Shown: piece after piece, positions 17,018 to 25,268 of the stretch
How the letters are laid out: every line of letters starts with the position of its first letter
Numbering within the stretch: position 1 is the first letter of the stretch
DNA from: a virus
DNA: 64,000 nt
IMG/VR virus record: IMGVR_UViG_3300043446_005562
Coordinates: 186,001-250,000 of that record
Reading direction: 5' to 3' (one strand)
Program-made: the position numbers and the translations under genes
The notes under the pieces: generated by a model
Databases searched by the model: none
The model's input: only the letters and a program-made list of their open reading frames with translations
Told to the model about the DNA's origin: nothing

Positions 17018-17777
17018 TGGAACTGTTGATATCGGAAACGACCCCTCGTTTAGACACTGCGACCCCGGCGCAGTGGTTTGCATACCGAATAGCCGCATCC
17101 AGATCACGAGTTTGTGCGTATTTGGCGACCAGACCCGCCAGGAAAGAATCGCCCGCTCCGGACACGTCCTTTACCTCAACCCGTTTTTCGGGTTCAATCT
17201 CAACCTTGCCGATTCTTGCGCCCCGATCGCCAAGCGTAACAATTACTTTGAATCCAAAATCCTTTAAGAAGGCCGGATCGTGATTTGGATTGGCCCATTC
17301 CTTTGAGTTAATTTTAATCCAGGAGAAGCCTCTGGCCCAATAGCCAAGCGGTTTTTTAGTGTCAATAAAGCTCACCTTTGCAATTGTAGCAATATGGCTA
17401 AGGGTTTCGGTGTCTAAAAAACCTTTGCAGTAATCGGACACAACGACAATATCGGCCGCCATGATTCGGTCGGTCAATCGATCGTCGAGCTTTAGCGGCT
17501 CAACTGGGCCATCGTGATCCACTCTCAATAGAATATAGTTAGAGGCCAGATCAACATAACGATGTTTAATGATATCGCCGCTCTCCTGTTTTAAAAATTT
17601 GACCTCGGCCCCAGGTAAAAGGTCTTTGATATTGGCATAGACATTTGCAGCCATGCCGCCATTGGTCACCTTTTGCCCGCTAACAAACACTGGGGTTGGA
17701 GCCTCAGGATTAAGCCGGGTACAAGTTCCGTATTCAAACACATCGAGGCAATCCTCGCCAATCACTAAAATCTTCAT
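17013..17777 (-). CDS. PfkB-family sugar kinase, HldE kinase-domain-like
   Basis: 254 residues. N-terminal VIGEDCLDVFEYG then RLNPEAPTPVF (21-31) and NGGMAANV are the signature of the heptose-7-phosphate kinase domain of HldE/RfaE. The C-terminal SGAGDSF (206-212) has the catalytic base D210 and anion hole. The separate adenylyltransferase half of HldE is absent, though a nucleotidyltransferase-HAD fusion lies at 14493. Shorter than the usual ~310 residues. Likely phosphorylates a sugar for ADP-heptose or a related nucleotide sugar; substrate inferred. Confidence 0.8.
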   Translation of the reverse strand: MKILVIGEDCLDVFEYGTCTRLNPEAPTPVFVSGQKVTNGGMAANVYANIKDLLPGAEVKFLKQESGDIIKHRYVDLASNYILLRVDHDGPVEPLKLDDRLTDRIMAADIVVVSDYCKGFLDTETLSHIATIAKVSFIDTKKPLGYWARGFSWIKINSKEWANPNHDPAFLKDFGFKVIVTLGDRGARIGKVEIEPEKRVEVKDVSGAGDSFLAGLVAKYAQTRDLDAAIRYANHCAGVAVSKRGVVSDINSSI

Positions 17778-17789
17778 GCAAATATGGTT

Positions 17790-19763
17790 TTATTTTATAC
17801 AGAGCTTATCGCTCTTCGCCTTATGGGTGATCACCAGATGATCCCCTTCCTTGATCTTATTGTCTATATAGGCTTCAGCAATGAGGTCCTCTATGTGTGA
17901 CTGGATCACTCTCTTTAGGGGTCTGGCTCCAAACTTTGGATCATAGCCCTTTTCAATTAAAAAGTCCTTTGCTGCCTTGGTAACCTCAATCGTGTAGCCG
18001 TTCTCTTTGACCCTTTTTTCAAGGTCAATAATATCAATCTCAATGATTTTACGAACGTCTTCTTTTTCCAAAGAGTTGAAAATTATAATATCGTCAATTC
18101 GATTTATGAATTCTGGCGCAAACTGCTTGCTCACAGCTTTTTGTAATACCTGATTCGCAAGATCCTTTTGCATTTCAATGCTCGATGCGGTTGCAAAACC
18201 AATGCCTGCACCAAAGTCCTGTAGACCCTTGACACCAACGTTTGAGGTCATGATGATCACCGTGTTCTTGAAATCGATTTTACGACCCAAACCGTCCGTC
18301 ATGTGGCCTTCATCCAACACCTGCAATAGCGTATTGAAGATGTCCGGGTGAGCCTTTTCAATTTCATCCAATAGAATCACCGAATAGGGTTTGCGCTTAA
18401 CCTTTTCGGTCAATTGCCCGCCATTTTCGTAACCCACATAGCCCGGAGGCGCGCCCAGCATTTTGCTTGACGTAAATTTCTCGCCGTATTCGCTCATGTC
18501 GATTCTAATCAACGCATCCTCAGATGAGAACATGAATTTTGCGAGCTGCTTAGCCAATTCAGTTTTACCGACGCCAGTTGGGCCCAAGAACATGAAAGTA
18601 CCGATTGGTTTCTTTTTGGACTTTAAACCTGCCCTCGCTCTTTGAATTGCTCTAGTTAATTTTTTAACAGCATCAGACTGGCCAATCACGCTTTTAGAGA
18701 GGGTCTCTTCCATGCGGGCAATCTTTTCCAATTCCGAACCTTGTAAGCGACTCACTGGAATGCCAGTCATAGTTGCAACAACTGCTGCAATGTCGGACTC
18801 ATTAACGGTAAGTCGATTGATCTTGAGAGAGTCCTCCCATTTCTTTTTTTCTTCCGCAATTTCGTCCATTACCTTTAGAGCCTCGTCCCTAAGCTTGGCC
18901 GCAGCTTCGTACTGTTGAGACTTGACAGCTTTGTCCTTTTTCTCGGTGACTGCTGCCAATTTTTCCTCAAGTTTTTTAATTGAATCTGGTACAACCACTC
19001 CGTTGATGTGAACGTTTGAACCCGCTTCATCCATTAAATCAATCGCCTTATCCGGTAAAAATCTGTCCTGAATGTATCGATCGCTGTAGTTAACGCATGC
19101 GTCCAATGCCTCATCCGTATAGTGTACTGAATGATGATCCTCGTATTTGGACCTAATGTTTTCCATGATTTGGCGAGTCTCTTCTGGACTTGAAGGATTC
19201 ACGACGATCTGTTGAAAACGACGATTAAGAGCCCCGTCCTTTTCGAATGATCCCCTAAATTCGTCCACAGTAGTTGCGCCAATGCACTGAATCTCTCCAC
19301 GACTCAGAGCCGGTTTAAGAATGTTAGCCGCGTCCAACGAACCGCTTGCTGAACCAGCTCCGACCAGAGTATGAATCTCATCTATGAAAAGAATGATGTT
19401 GGCATTCTGTTGCACCTCTTGAATGATTTGCTCCATGCGCTCTTCGAACTGACCTCGATATTTTGTGCCGGCGACCAGGTTCGCAAGTTCAAGCGAAATT
19501 ATCTTTTTATCAAATAGAACTCGTGGACATGTGCGATTAACAATCATCTCAGCTAGACCTTCCACGATTGCGGTTTTACCAACGCCCGGCTCTCCAATCA
19601 AGATGGGATTATTTTTCTTTCTGCGTGCCAGGATTTGGCTGCATCTCTTTATCTCTTGCGCACGACCGACTACTGGATCCAATTTGCCTTCAAATGCTAA
19701 TTGAGTTAGGTCCTTACCGAAGGAGTCCAACATTGGAGTTTTACTCTGTGATTGTTTTGCCAT
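17790..19763 (-). CDS. ClpC/ClpA-type AAA+ unfoldase without N-domain
   Basis: 657 residues. Two AAA+ modules: Walker A GEPGVGKT 57-64 and Walker B FIDEIH 126-131; second Walker A GPTGVGKT 394-401 and LLDEIE near 465. Between them lies a short UVR-type middle segment (~265-300, YEAAAKLRDEA), typical of ClpC rather than ClpB. It lacks the usual ~140-residue N-terminal substrate/adaptor domain. Residues 521-523 are IGF, matching the ClpP-docking loop, so it could feed the host ClpP protease or redirect it. No ClpP gene is seen nearby. Confidence 0.9.
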   Translation of the reverse strand: MAKQSQSKTPMLDSFGKDLTQLAFEGKLDPVVGRAQEIKRCSQILARRKKNNPILIGEPGVGKTAIVEGLAEMIVNRTCPRVLFDKKIISLELANLVAGTKYRGQFEERMEQIIQEVQQNANIILFIDEIHTLVGAGSASGSLDAANILKPALSRGEIQCIGATTVDEFRGSFEKDGALNRRFQQIVVNPSSPEETRQIMENIRSKYEDHHSVHYTDEALDACVNYSDRYIQDRFLPDKAIDLMDEAGSNVHINGVVVPDSIKKLEEKLAAVTEKKDKAVKSQQYEAAAKLRDEALKVMDEIAEEKKKWEDSLKINRLTVNESDIAAVVATMTGIPVSRLQGSELEKIARMEETLSKSVIGQSDAVKKLTRAIQRARAGLKSKKKPIGTFMFLGPTGVGKTELAKQLAKFMFSSEDALIRIDMSEYGEKFTSSKMLGAPPGYVGYENGGQLTEKVKRKPYSVILLDEIEKAHPDIFNTLLQVLDEGHMTDGLGRKIDFKNTVIIMTSNVGVKGLQDFGAGIGFATASSIEMQKDLANQVLQKAVSKQFAPEFINRIDDIIIFNSLEKEDVRKIIEIDIIDLEKRVKENGYTIEVTKAAKDFLIEKGYDPKFGARPLKRVIQSHIEDLIAEAYIDNKIKEGDHLVITHKAKSDKLCIK

Positions 19764-19783
19764 TTATGTTTATTTCTTTTTTA

Positions 19784-20413
19784 TTAGTCCCACCAGCCGC
19801 GTAGACCGCTGCCGTCAAACTGTTTTTCCCAATTTTCCCAACTCTTTCTGTGTTCAATATTGTCAGTCGTATTTTCAAATTTTGAATAGTCCTGGCCCTT
19901 TATTAGGTGCCATAACTCATTCCATGAAGACTCTTCGATTTCCCTAGCCCTTGCAAATACTCGTGAATTGTGTTCCTTTTCGGCGGGCGTATCCTGATCC
20001 TTAAGCTGTACATAACCCTCTTTCTCAGCAGGTTCAAACTCCCATGGGTGATGTATGATCTCGCCCAGCTCATCCTCAGCCAATTCAATGAAGTCATCAT
20101 CAATGAAGTGTTGCATGAGCTCAGCCGCACGTCTCATTGCCCAAATCTTTTTTGAACTTGTGCTCTCTATCTCATGCCCACGCTCTTCAATTTTTGAGGC
20201 CATGTCCACTAGCGCGGTTTGCATTAGCGGTAGGACCGCATAGGTTCCGCTCCACCATCTGTAATTCCAGACGGCTTTACGAAATCGCCAAATATTCTTG
20301 ATGCCAGCTGGCAAATCATATCTAAAGAAGTCCCAAGTCTTCCAATACCATTTTTCTCGATCAATCATTGCCTTGAAACTTTCAAAGAATGAGTCAGCTA
20401 ATTTTACTTTCAT
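19784..20413 (-). CDS. Conserved phage hypothetical, aromatic-rich
   Basis: 209 residues. The N-terminal half is rich in Trp/Tyr/Arg (REKWYWKTWDFFRYDLPAGI, then IWRFRKAVWNYRWW), a layout recurring in uncharacterised phage proteins. The second half is acidic and helical and ends in a Trp-rich tail. No membrane span or catalytic motif is evident. Located 20 bases upstream of the Clp gene and probably co-transcribed. Confidence 0.55.
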   Translation of the reverse strand: MKVKLADSFFESFKAMIDREKWYWKTWDFFRYDLPAGIKNIWRFRKAVWNYRWWSGTYAVLPLMQTALVDMASKIEERGHEIESTSSKKIWAMRRAAELMQHFIDDDFIELAEDELGEIIHHPWEFEPAEKEGYVQLKDQDTPAEKEHNSRVFARAREIEESSWNELWHLIKGQDYSKFENTTDNIEHRKSWENWEKQFDGSGLRGWWD

Positions 20414-20414
20414 T

Positions 20415-20696
20415 TTAATTTGTTGATTGATTAATTATTGTACTATCCGATTGAGATTTCGGCTTTGGCTCCTCGCAGTGTTTCTTTCTACACTGGGCCG
20501 GGATCCTTACCGTATCAGGCTTGGAATAAACTATCTTTTGAACAACGATCGTGTCCTTTTTGATTGTTTTGGGTTCGGGTTTAGCCGGGTCAGCCAGGCT
20601 ATTGTGAGCTAATGCAACAAGTACCATGAGTATCATGATGAAGGCTATGGCAATAATACTTGAACCCAGTATGGTCAATTTTGTGTACTTAGTCAT
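20415..20696 (-). CDS. Small single-span membrane protein
   Basis: 93 residues. One N-terminal transmembrane helix (residues ~9-31, ILGSSIIAIAFIMILMVLVA), then a Pro/Lys/Thr-rich tail likely in the periplasm with a CRKKHCEE pair of cysteines. Could be a spanin-like or envelope-modifying protein; unassigned. Its start overlaps the stop of the 148-residue gene. Confidence 0.55.
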   Translation of the reverse strand: MTKYTKLTILGSSIIAIAFIMILMVLVALAHNSLADPAKPEPKTIKKDTIVVQKIVYSKPDTVRIPAQCRKKHCEEPKPKSQSDSTIINQSTN

Positions 20697-21135
20697 TGAT
20701 GTGAGATATTATTGATTGTAGTGAGTGCTTTACGTTTTTTCTAAATGCCATTTCCATCTCAGTACGTCGATGTTCAACTTCGTTGACGAAGGCTTGATAT
20801 AGTGATCTATGAGTCTTTTGAGAAATCTTAATGGTGTAACCAAACACGTGATTAATAACAATCATTTCATAATCGGTTAGAATTATCAAAAGCTCCTTGT
20901 GATCGTTCTTTAAAAAGTATTTACCGCTGATTGGACTAATGAGCAATTCACTATCCTGCTTCATCAGCATCTTTTTGAAGAGTAGGGCAGCATCTTTTTC
21001 TGAGCTTGTTACGTCAAATGGTAATTTCTCAACTGGATTAAAAGATTTCAACATTTTTATTGAAAGTCTCTGTGAAATTCTACGGAACCTGTGAATTATT
21101 GGCTTGGCTCGTTGCAGTAATTGATCGGAATTCAT
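20689..21135 (-). CDS. Hypothetical protein
   Basis: 148 residues, basic N-terminus (AKPIIHRFRRISQRLSIK), mixed alpha/beta. Not recognised. A TACAAT sequence 10-15 bases before the ATG (AGTACAATTAAATC) resembles the early-type promoter set. Confidence 0.5.
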   Translation of the reverse strand: MNSDQLLQRAKPIIHRFRRISQRLSIKMLKSFNPVEKLPFDVTSSEKDAALLFKKMLMKQDSELLISPISGKYFLKNDHKELLIILTDYEMIVINHVFGYTIKISQKTHRSLYQAFVNEVEHRRTEMEMAFRKNVKHSLQSIISHIND

Positions 21136-21148
21136 GATTTAATTGTAC

Positions 21149-21535
21149 TCAAAATTTAAACAAATTTCCTATTATTTTATCAAAATCAATTGACTCGTTT
21201 GTGGGTCTCTTTGGCAGCTCGTATTCTTTGAAATCTTCACTAACTCTACACTCCTCAACAGTTTTCCATAGGCTCTGAATATCATAGCAGATAGGTGAGC
21301 CGTCCTTGTCCCAGGCCTGATTGATCTCGCCACTTAGAGAATCTCTTTCGTATAGGTACCAGTCAATCCAGTCTCGGCCAACCTCGCCGTAATACGCGCT
21401 TAATAAAAGGTGTATTACCTCAGAGTATTCCTCCTCATACGTAATTAGATCAATCCCTAATTTATTAGCAGCAAAGCTGCGTTCGTGTTGATTTTTGAGT
21501 TGAGTGATAATTCTTTCAAATACTTCAAGCTTCAT
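21149..21535 (-). CDS. Hypothetical protein
   Basis: 128 residues, acidic and aromatic (WIDWYLYERDS), no recognisable family. Part of the compact minus-strand run of small genes from 23437 to 20415, separated from its upstream neighbour by 1 base. Confidence 0.5.
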   Translation of the reverse strand: MKLEVFERIITQLKNQHERSFAANKLGIDLITYEEEYSEVIHLLLSAYYGEVGRDWIDWYLYERDSLSGEINQAWDKDGSPICYDIQSLWKTVEECRVSEDFKEYELPKRPTNESIDFDKIIGNLFKF

Positions 21536-21536
21536 A

Positions 21537-21740
21537 TTAGTCCTTTGTTTCGGTTTCTTTTAACAATATTAAAAAGTCTTCAAGCGCGGTCTCGATGCCC
21601 GCTGCAATTAAATTGGTTAGATCCTCTTCGGTTGAGACCAAATTCATGCTTTGAGCCAGGGCTAGTGATTTAACGGTCATTGTTGCATGATCCTTTGCAA
21701 TTTCCGGAATGCTCACTTTATTACTTTCCATTCGATTCAC
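21537..21740 (-). CDS. Small hypothetical protein
   Basis: 67 residues, helical, acidic C-terminus. A second ATG at 21731 would reduce the 20-base overlap with the upstream gene to 11 bases and may be the true start. Function unknown. Confidence 0.45.
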   Translation of the reverse strand: MNRMESNKVSIPEIAKDHATMTVKSLALAQSMNLVSTEEDLTNLIAAGIETALEDFLILLKETETKD

Positions 21741-22089
21741 CGATTTTAAATAATTCGTAATTACTATTTCTGGTCTTGAATTTAATGTATCCTTCCCTTT
21801 CTTCCACGATTTCAGTAACTCCCGTTGTCTGCCAAGTGAATGAAAATGTAAATGGAGACATCATTAAACTTCTGCCCAGCCCAATTTCATTGTGCTTAGC
21901 TTTAAAACGACCGTCGTCCTCATTAAATTCAAGCCAAATTATCTCTTTAGACTTTTTAGTCAATCCGTCGCGTTCGCGAACCAGTTTCCAATTGAATTCA
22001 TTTTCAATTACTCCTTGTTCAATAGCAACCTTCAAGACATTATCTTCCGTTAATGTCATTGGTATTGAGTCTCGTTTAATCTTACTCAT
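21721..22089 (-). CDS. Hypothetical protein
   Basis: 122 residues, beta-rich in the C-terminal half (FTFSFTWQTTGVTEIVEE). Not recognised. Overlaps the genes on both sides (8 bases upstream), indicating one transcript and coupled translation. Confidence 0.5.
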   Translation of the reverse strand: MSKIKRDSIPMTLTEDNVLKVAIEQGVIENEFNWKLVRERDGLTKKSKEIIWLEFNEDDGRFKAKHNEIGLGRSLMMSPFTFSFTWQTTGVTEIVEEREGYIKFKTRNSNYELFKIGESNGK

Positions 22090-22318
22090 GTTGTTTTATG
22101 TTTTTTTCTAATCTACCAAATGTTTTATCATCAAGTCGATGATTGAGTCGCCTAGATATTTCAAGGTACACTGGCATCTCCAACTCGGCAGCATAGTTCT
22201 TTTCAAAAAGCCGAATCAATTTTCGAGCAGCTGACTCTTGAAGCGGATGTTCGCACGAGTCAATTACCTTTTCTATCCAATTTGCGACGTCGCCGTAGTG
22301 TTTACTTATTGCTGCCAT
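22082..22318 (-). CDS. Small hypothetical protein
   Basis: 78 residues, helical and charged; no motif recognised. Overlaps the 3' end of the two-span membrane protein gene by 17 bases. Confidence 0.5.
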   Translation of the reverse strand: MAAISKHYGDVANWIEKVIDSCEHPLQESAARKLIRLFEKNYAAELEMPVYLEISRRLNHRLDDKTFGRLEKNIKQHE

Positions 22319-22505
22319 TTATAAAATCATTAAATTCTTTTTGAATCTTGTTAACTCTAAGTTCTGCCAGGATGGCGACTCCCACCCACAGAGTGCAGTT
22401 AACTTTCCAGAGATCAATGGGTCGATCGAATACAAAGTCAGTTGTGTAACTTACGATTAGAGTAACAAGCATGAATGCGTACAAAATTTTTGAGAATGTG
22501 TTCAT
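22302..22505 (-). CDS. Small two-span membrane protein
   Basis: 67 residues. Hydrophobic segments at ~6-22 (ILYAFMLVTLIVSY) and ~36-50 (CTLWVGVAILAEL) with a short loop; both ends would lie on the cytoplasmic side with a charged C-terminus. Size and topology would fit a holin or membrane inhibitor, but there is no sequence match to support either. Confidence 0.5.
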   Translation of the reverse strand: MNTFSKILYAFMLVTLIVSYTTDFVFDRPIDLWKVNCTLWVGVAILAELRVNKIQKEFNDFINGSNK

Positions 22506-22517
22506 ATTTATACTATA

Positions 22518-22733
22518 CTATTTTAATTCTTCGTTTATCCTATTTTGAATGTCTTGCGCAATTTTAATCGCGCCAAATTTTGAAATCCAGGTACCAAGCA
22601 GAGGTCCGCCATTGAATTCTATGTACTCTATCAGATTTTGATGTTGGCAATTTTTAAGCCAATTCAGCGCGTGCACGCTAATAGTTTCCGCATAGAATTG
22701 CTCATCAGTTTCAATTAGTCGATTCTCTTCCAT
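22518..22733 (-). CDS. Small hypothetical protein
   Basis: 71 residues, soluble, acidic, helical. Not recognised. One base from the upstream lipoprotein gene. Confidence 0.45.
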   Translation of the reverse strand: MEENRLIETDEQFYAETISVHALNWLKNCQHQNLIEYIEFNGGPLLGTWISKFGAIKIAQDIQNRINEELK

Positions 22734-22734
22734 G

Positions 22735-22974
22735 CTATTTAATGAATTTATAGGTTATTGAATCGCCGACTTGAGTGTAACTACTGCAAGGCACTGTGTC
22801 TCCATTTGAGAGCACCGCGTTCCAACTGGGATTAATTTCGTCGTGTACTGAAATAGGTCTTTTCTTGTAAACCTCAATTACCTTGAATCTCTCAATGGCA
22901 ACGCATTCAGGTTCTTTTATCTCGCATGCTGCAAGTCCAATTGCGCAAACGATCAATAGTGTCAAGTTTTTCAT
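22735..22974 (-). CDS. Small lipoprotein
   Basis: 79 residues. The N-terminal signal LIVCAIGLAAC is a lipobox with lipidation at C17, so the mature protein should be anchored in a membrane facing the periplasm. The mature part has two further Cys and is beta-rich. Start overlaps the previous gene by 4 bases (ATGA). Possible o-spanin, exclusion lipoprotein or unknown. Confidence 0.65.
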   Translation of the reverse strand: MKNLTLLIVCAIGLAACEIKEPECVAIERFKVIEVYKKRPISVHDEINPSWNAVLSNGDTVPCSSYTQVGDSITYKFIK

Positions 22975-23243
22975 TTTTCTATAAAGGATTCTCTGGTGAT
23001 AGCAATAATTCGTTCACGTTGACTCTTTGTGAGCATGAAACGGTCTTGCCAAATTTGATTTAGTGCAGCGCCAAGCTCTTGCTCGGTATAGGTTGCTCCC
23101 GAAAAAGAGGTGGATTCTGAGGAGTCTTCGCCAAACTCTTCTTTTAATTCTTCGTACAGGTCCTTACGCTCATGGTAGCTAAGTTCGGACAAGACGTCAT
23201 CGATGTCAACATCGACGTCAGTAGTAACAGTAATGTAGCTCAT
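22971..23243 (-). CDS. Acidic hypothetical protein
   Basis: 90 residues with a very acidic N-terminal half (DVDVDIDDVLSELSYHERKD) and a basic C-terminal helix. Unrecognised. First gene downstream of a TATAAT-type promoter at 23265-23270, so probably the head of an early transcript running to 20415. Confidence 0.5.
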   Translation of the reverse strand: MSYITVTTDVDVDIDDVLSELSYHERKDLYEELKEEFGEDSSESTSFSGATYTEQELGAALNQIWQDRFMLTKSQRERIIAITRESFIEK

Positions 23244-23264
23244 AATTAAGATTTTGTCTTAATT

Positions 23265-23270
23265 ATTATA
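23265..23270 (-). promoter_or_regulatory. Early-type -10 promoter motif
   Basis: Minus-strand GTAGTATAATAAT, 21 bases before the ATG at 23243. The same AGTATAATA core precedes several tRNA clusters and small-gene operons in the window. Confidence 0.45.
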
Positions 23271-23278
23271 CTACAGTT

Positions 23279-23437
23279 TTAGTACTTTAGTTTTTTGGTT
23301 TTGGATTTTTTGCTCTTTTTGGGGTTAAGGCCAAACCAATATGGATTGCCGCTTTGTGCAACTTGAGCCTGTTGCAGGAATCTCTGATAACTTTGAGACT
23401 CTTCAATGAAATTTGTGAATGATTTGATGTGTTGCAT
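23279..23437 (-). CDS. Very small capsid-targeted protein
   Basis: 52 residues from ATG 23437 to TAA 23279-23281. It begins MQHIKSFTNFIEESQSYQRF, a textbook F-x-x-F-I-x-E leader with predicted cleavage after I-E-E. The remainder is Gln-rich, then strongly basic (NPKKSKKSKTKKLKY), as expected of a DNA-bound internal head peptide. It starts directly after the stop codon of the gene at 23438. Confidence 0.6.
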   Translation of the reverse strand: MQHIKSFTNFIEESQSYQRFLQQAQVAQSGNPYWFGLNPKKSKKSKTKKLKY

Positions 23438-23839
23438 TTATCCAAATTTACCAAACATCATGGTAACAATAATACCTGCAATTGACGTGACAATGATCCA
23501 TAAAAATTTGGTCACGGTGTCCTTCCAATTCATGAGCTCTTTGTGTTCGTCAATGATTTTGGAATAGTCACGTTCTGCATCCTCCTTCTTCTTTCTGAAT
23601 TCGGTGTTCTTATTGACCCTAACCACAAGGCCATCCTCTGGATCGAGTAGCTGCTTTTTGATTAGTCTTAAATCGTCGTGCATGTCTTCCTGAGAAGACT
23701 CTATTGAGGCAATTTTTTCCTGAATTACCTTTATTTCGCCATTAGGCATTTTGGACTTGATTAAATCAAGCGCATCAAGTATTTCATTCATCATGCCATC
23801 AACATTACCTTCATGGGATCTAGGAGTACGTCCGCTCAT
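23438..23839 (-). CDS. Coiled-coil protein with C-terminal membrane anchor
   Basis: 133 residues. Helical, heptad-like middle (~25-105) and a C-terminal hydrophobic helix (WIIVTSIAGIIVTMMFG), i.e. tail-anchored topology. Resembles small phage coiled-coil membrane proteins (some holin-associated), but no family can be named. Sits between two genes with capsid-targeting-like leaders. Confidence 0.5.
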   Translation of the reverse strand: MSGRTPRSHEGNVDGMMNEILDALDLIKSKMPNGEIKVIQEKIASIESSQEDMHDDLRLIKKQLLDPEDGLVVRVNKNTEFRKKKEDAERDYSKIIDEHKELMNWKDTVTKFLWIIVTSIAGIIVTMMFGKFG

Positions 23840-23863
23840 GGTATTATCGAAATAGTAATTTTA

Positions 23864-24184
23864 TTACATTAGGTCAGGATTCTGACCGTCATTGTCTTGA
23901 ACATCGTTTGCATCAGTAGCTTCTTCGCCAGTCTCTGCTTGATCATCTTGGGCACCGGTTTCTACCTCAGTTTCAGTATTAACTGGCTCGTCCATCATCA
24001 TTAGATTAGGTTCCATTGGTTGTTGTTCATGACCCATTGGCTCTTGCGCAGGTGCAGGCAATTCCATGTGACCGTGTGGTTGATCCATGTGAATGTTTGC
24101 ATCAGCTGAAGGTTGATTATCTAATCCTTGAGACACGAAATCTTCAAAGCTAAGAATTCTACTTTTTGGTTGTGAATTTTCCAT
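23864..24184 (-). CDS. Acidic Met-rich protein with capsid-targeting-like leader
   Basis: 106 residues. RILSFEDFVSQG at residues 9-20 is a variant F-x-x-F-V leader. The rest is disordered, Glu/Asp/Met/Gln-rich (for example EPNLMMMDEPVNTETEVE), with no fold expected. Late motif GATAAATAA lies 21 bases upstream. A scaffold or internal-protein role is plausible. Confidence 0.5.
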   Translation of the reverse strand: MENSQPKSRILSFEDFVSQGLDNQPSADANIHMDQPHGHMELPAPAQEPMGHEQQPMEPNLMMMDEPVNTETEVETGAQDDQAETGEEATDANDVQDNDGQNPDLM

Positions 24185-24205
24185 TATTGGATGGGTAATT
24201 TTTGT

Positions 24206-24214
24206 TTATTTATC
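24206..24214 (-). promoter_or_regulatory. T4-like late promoter motif
   Basis: GATAAATAA on the minus strand, 21 bases before the ATG at 24184. Confidence 0.5.
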
Positions 24215-24226
24215 TGTAAGGGTCGG

Positions 24227-24258
24227 AACAATTTGAGCCTCGCTCTTGTCAAATTGTT
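24227..24258 (-). terminator. Hairpin at end of zinc-ribbon gene
   Basis: Perfect 10-bp stem AACAATTTGA (24227-24236) / TCAAATTGTT (24249-24258) with a 12-base loop, beginning at the stop codon of the gene at 24257. No T-run follows, so it may stabilise the mRNA 3' end or slow the polymerase rather than terminate fully. Confidence 0.4.
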
Positions 24259-25033
24259 AAGAATTAAGTTCGGTTCCGCAACTTGGGCAGAACTTCCAAT
24301 TACTCTTTTTTATTCTGGCGCCGCAACCTGTGCAATAGCTACGGATTTCACCAACTTCTACCGGTTTTTGGCTCTGCGGTAGAATCTTATAATGATACAC
24401 CGAGCATGCCCATGAATTAAATGAACCGTATCCGTTGATAAAACTTTGATCGGATTTTGCGCCCTTTTCAACACGGCCAGTTTCAATAGATCCAGCCGGC
24501 GGTACTGTCGCACTGCTAGTTAAAGATAAGGTTCCGATTGAACCGGAATTCATTGAACAGTACACGGTGTTTACTGTTGAGCCAGCGTAAGACAAATTGG
24601 TGGTCCAGCTTGGATTTGCGTATTGCGCGTACAGGTTAGGTGAGTCTACTTCAGAATAGAAATCAACCTTTACGTTGCCGTTGTTTGCGATTGCCATCTT
24701 GACCTCAGCCGATTCCTCAACATCATAGGTTGAAAATTTAAACTTACGATCTTCATCGATGAATCTTTCCAGATAGACTCTTTGGCCGGGATTCACAATG
24801 ATTCCTCCGCTGGATATGAGTCGGCCGTTAATGCTAATCTTGGCTAGAACCTTTACGTTTTTTGGATTGAATAATTCTATCTCAAAATGAGATTCGTCCT
24901 TTAGGTACACGGTTGATCCGCTGTACACCTTTAGACGATTTTTGCTCTTTGTAATGTGAGCTTCAGGTTTTGGGTCATAGTTCGAATAGGTAAGTGAACT
25001 GCCCAAATTTAGGGTGTTTGTTTGTTGGTACAT
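24257..25033 (-). CDS. Virion-type protein with C-terminal zinc ribbon
   Basis: 258 residues. An N-terminal beta-rich domain (KVYSGSTVYLKDESHFEIEL, then INGRLISSGGIIVNPGQRVY) resembles a jelly-roll-like domain common to large phages. The C-terminal zinc ribbon has CTGCG and CPSCG (two CxxC knuckles). Preceded by TATAAATA at 25135-25142, about 100 bases upstream of the start. Likely a late surface or decoration protein; precise role unknown. Confidence 0.6.
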   Translation of the reverse strand: MYQQTNTLNLGSSLTYSNYDPKPEAHITKSKNRLKVYSGSTVYLKDESHFEIELFNPKNVKVLAKISINGRLISSGGIIVNPGQRVYLERFIDEDRKFKFSTYDVEESAEVKMAIANNGNVKVDFYSEVDSPNLYAQYANPSWTTNLSYAGSTVNTVYCSMNSGSIGTLSLTSSATVPPAGSIETGRVEKGAKSDQSFINGYGSFNSWACSVYHYKILPQSQKPVEVGEIRSYCTGCGARIKKSNWKFCPSCGTELNS

Positions 25034-25134
25034 AGTAGTTATGTTATTTTTTGCTCATCTCTTTGTAACCCTTATTGATTACTCAAAGGCCCGCGGACCC
25101 GAGACGAACAGAGCGAGGCTCTATGTTCCAATAA

Positions 25135-25142
25135 TATTTATA
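25135..25142 (-). promoter_or_regulatory. T4-like late promoter motif
   Basis: Exact TATAAATA on the minus strand (within AGTATAAATATTATTGG), between the tRNA-Arg gene and the zinc-ribbon virion protein gene. Confidence 0.5.
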
Positions 25143-25146
25143 CTAA

Positions 25147-25168
25147 AATCCAAAAAAGGTTTTGGATT
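25147..25168 (-). terminator. Hairpin following tRNA-Arg
   Basis: 9-bp perfect stem AATCCAAAA/TTTTGGATT with a 4-base loop touching the CCA end of tRNA-Arg, followed on the minus strand by TTTTAG. Likely ends the four-tRNA transcript. Confidence 0.5.
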
Positions 25169-25244
25169 GGCGATCCCGACAGGATTCGAACCTGTGGCCC
25201 ACAGATTAGAAATCTGTTGCTCTATCCAACTGAGCTACGGGACC
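25168..25244 (-). tRNA. tRNA-Arg (UCU)
   Basis: Full cloverleaf; acceptor GGTCCCG/CGGGATC, anticodon loop TTTCTAA gives TCT. CCA encoded. Confidence 0.93.
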
Positions 25245-25268
25245 ATTGTTTAATTAATATACTATTTG

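Noticed and set aside
22505-22512. TATAAATA at the start of the two-span membrane gene
   Set aside because: It overlaps the start codon region of a small early-type operon; position does not fit the other late sites.
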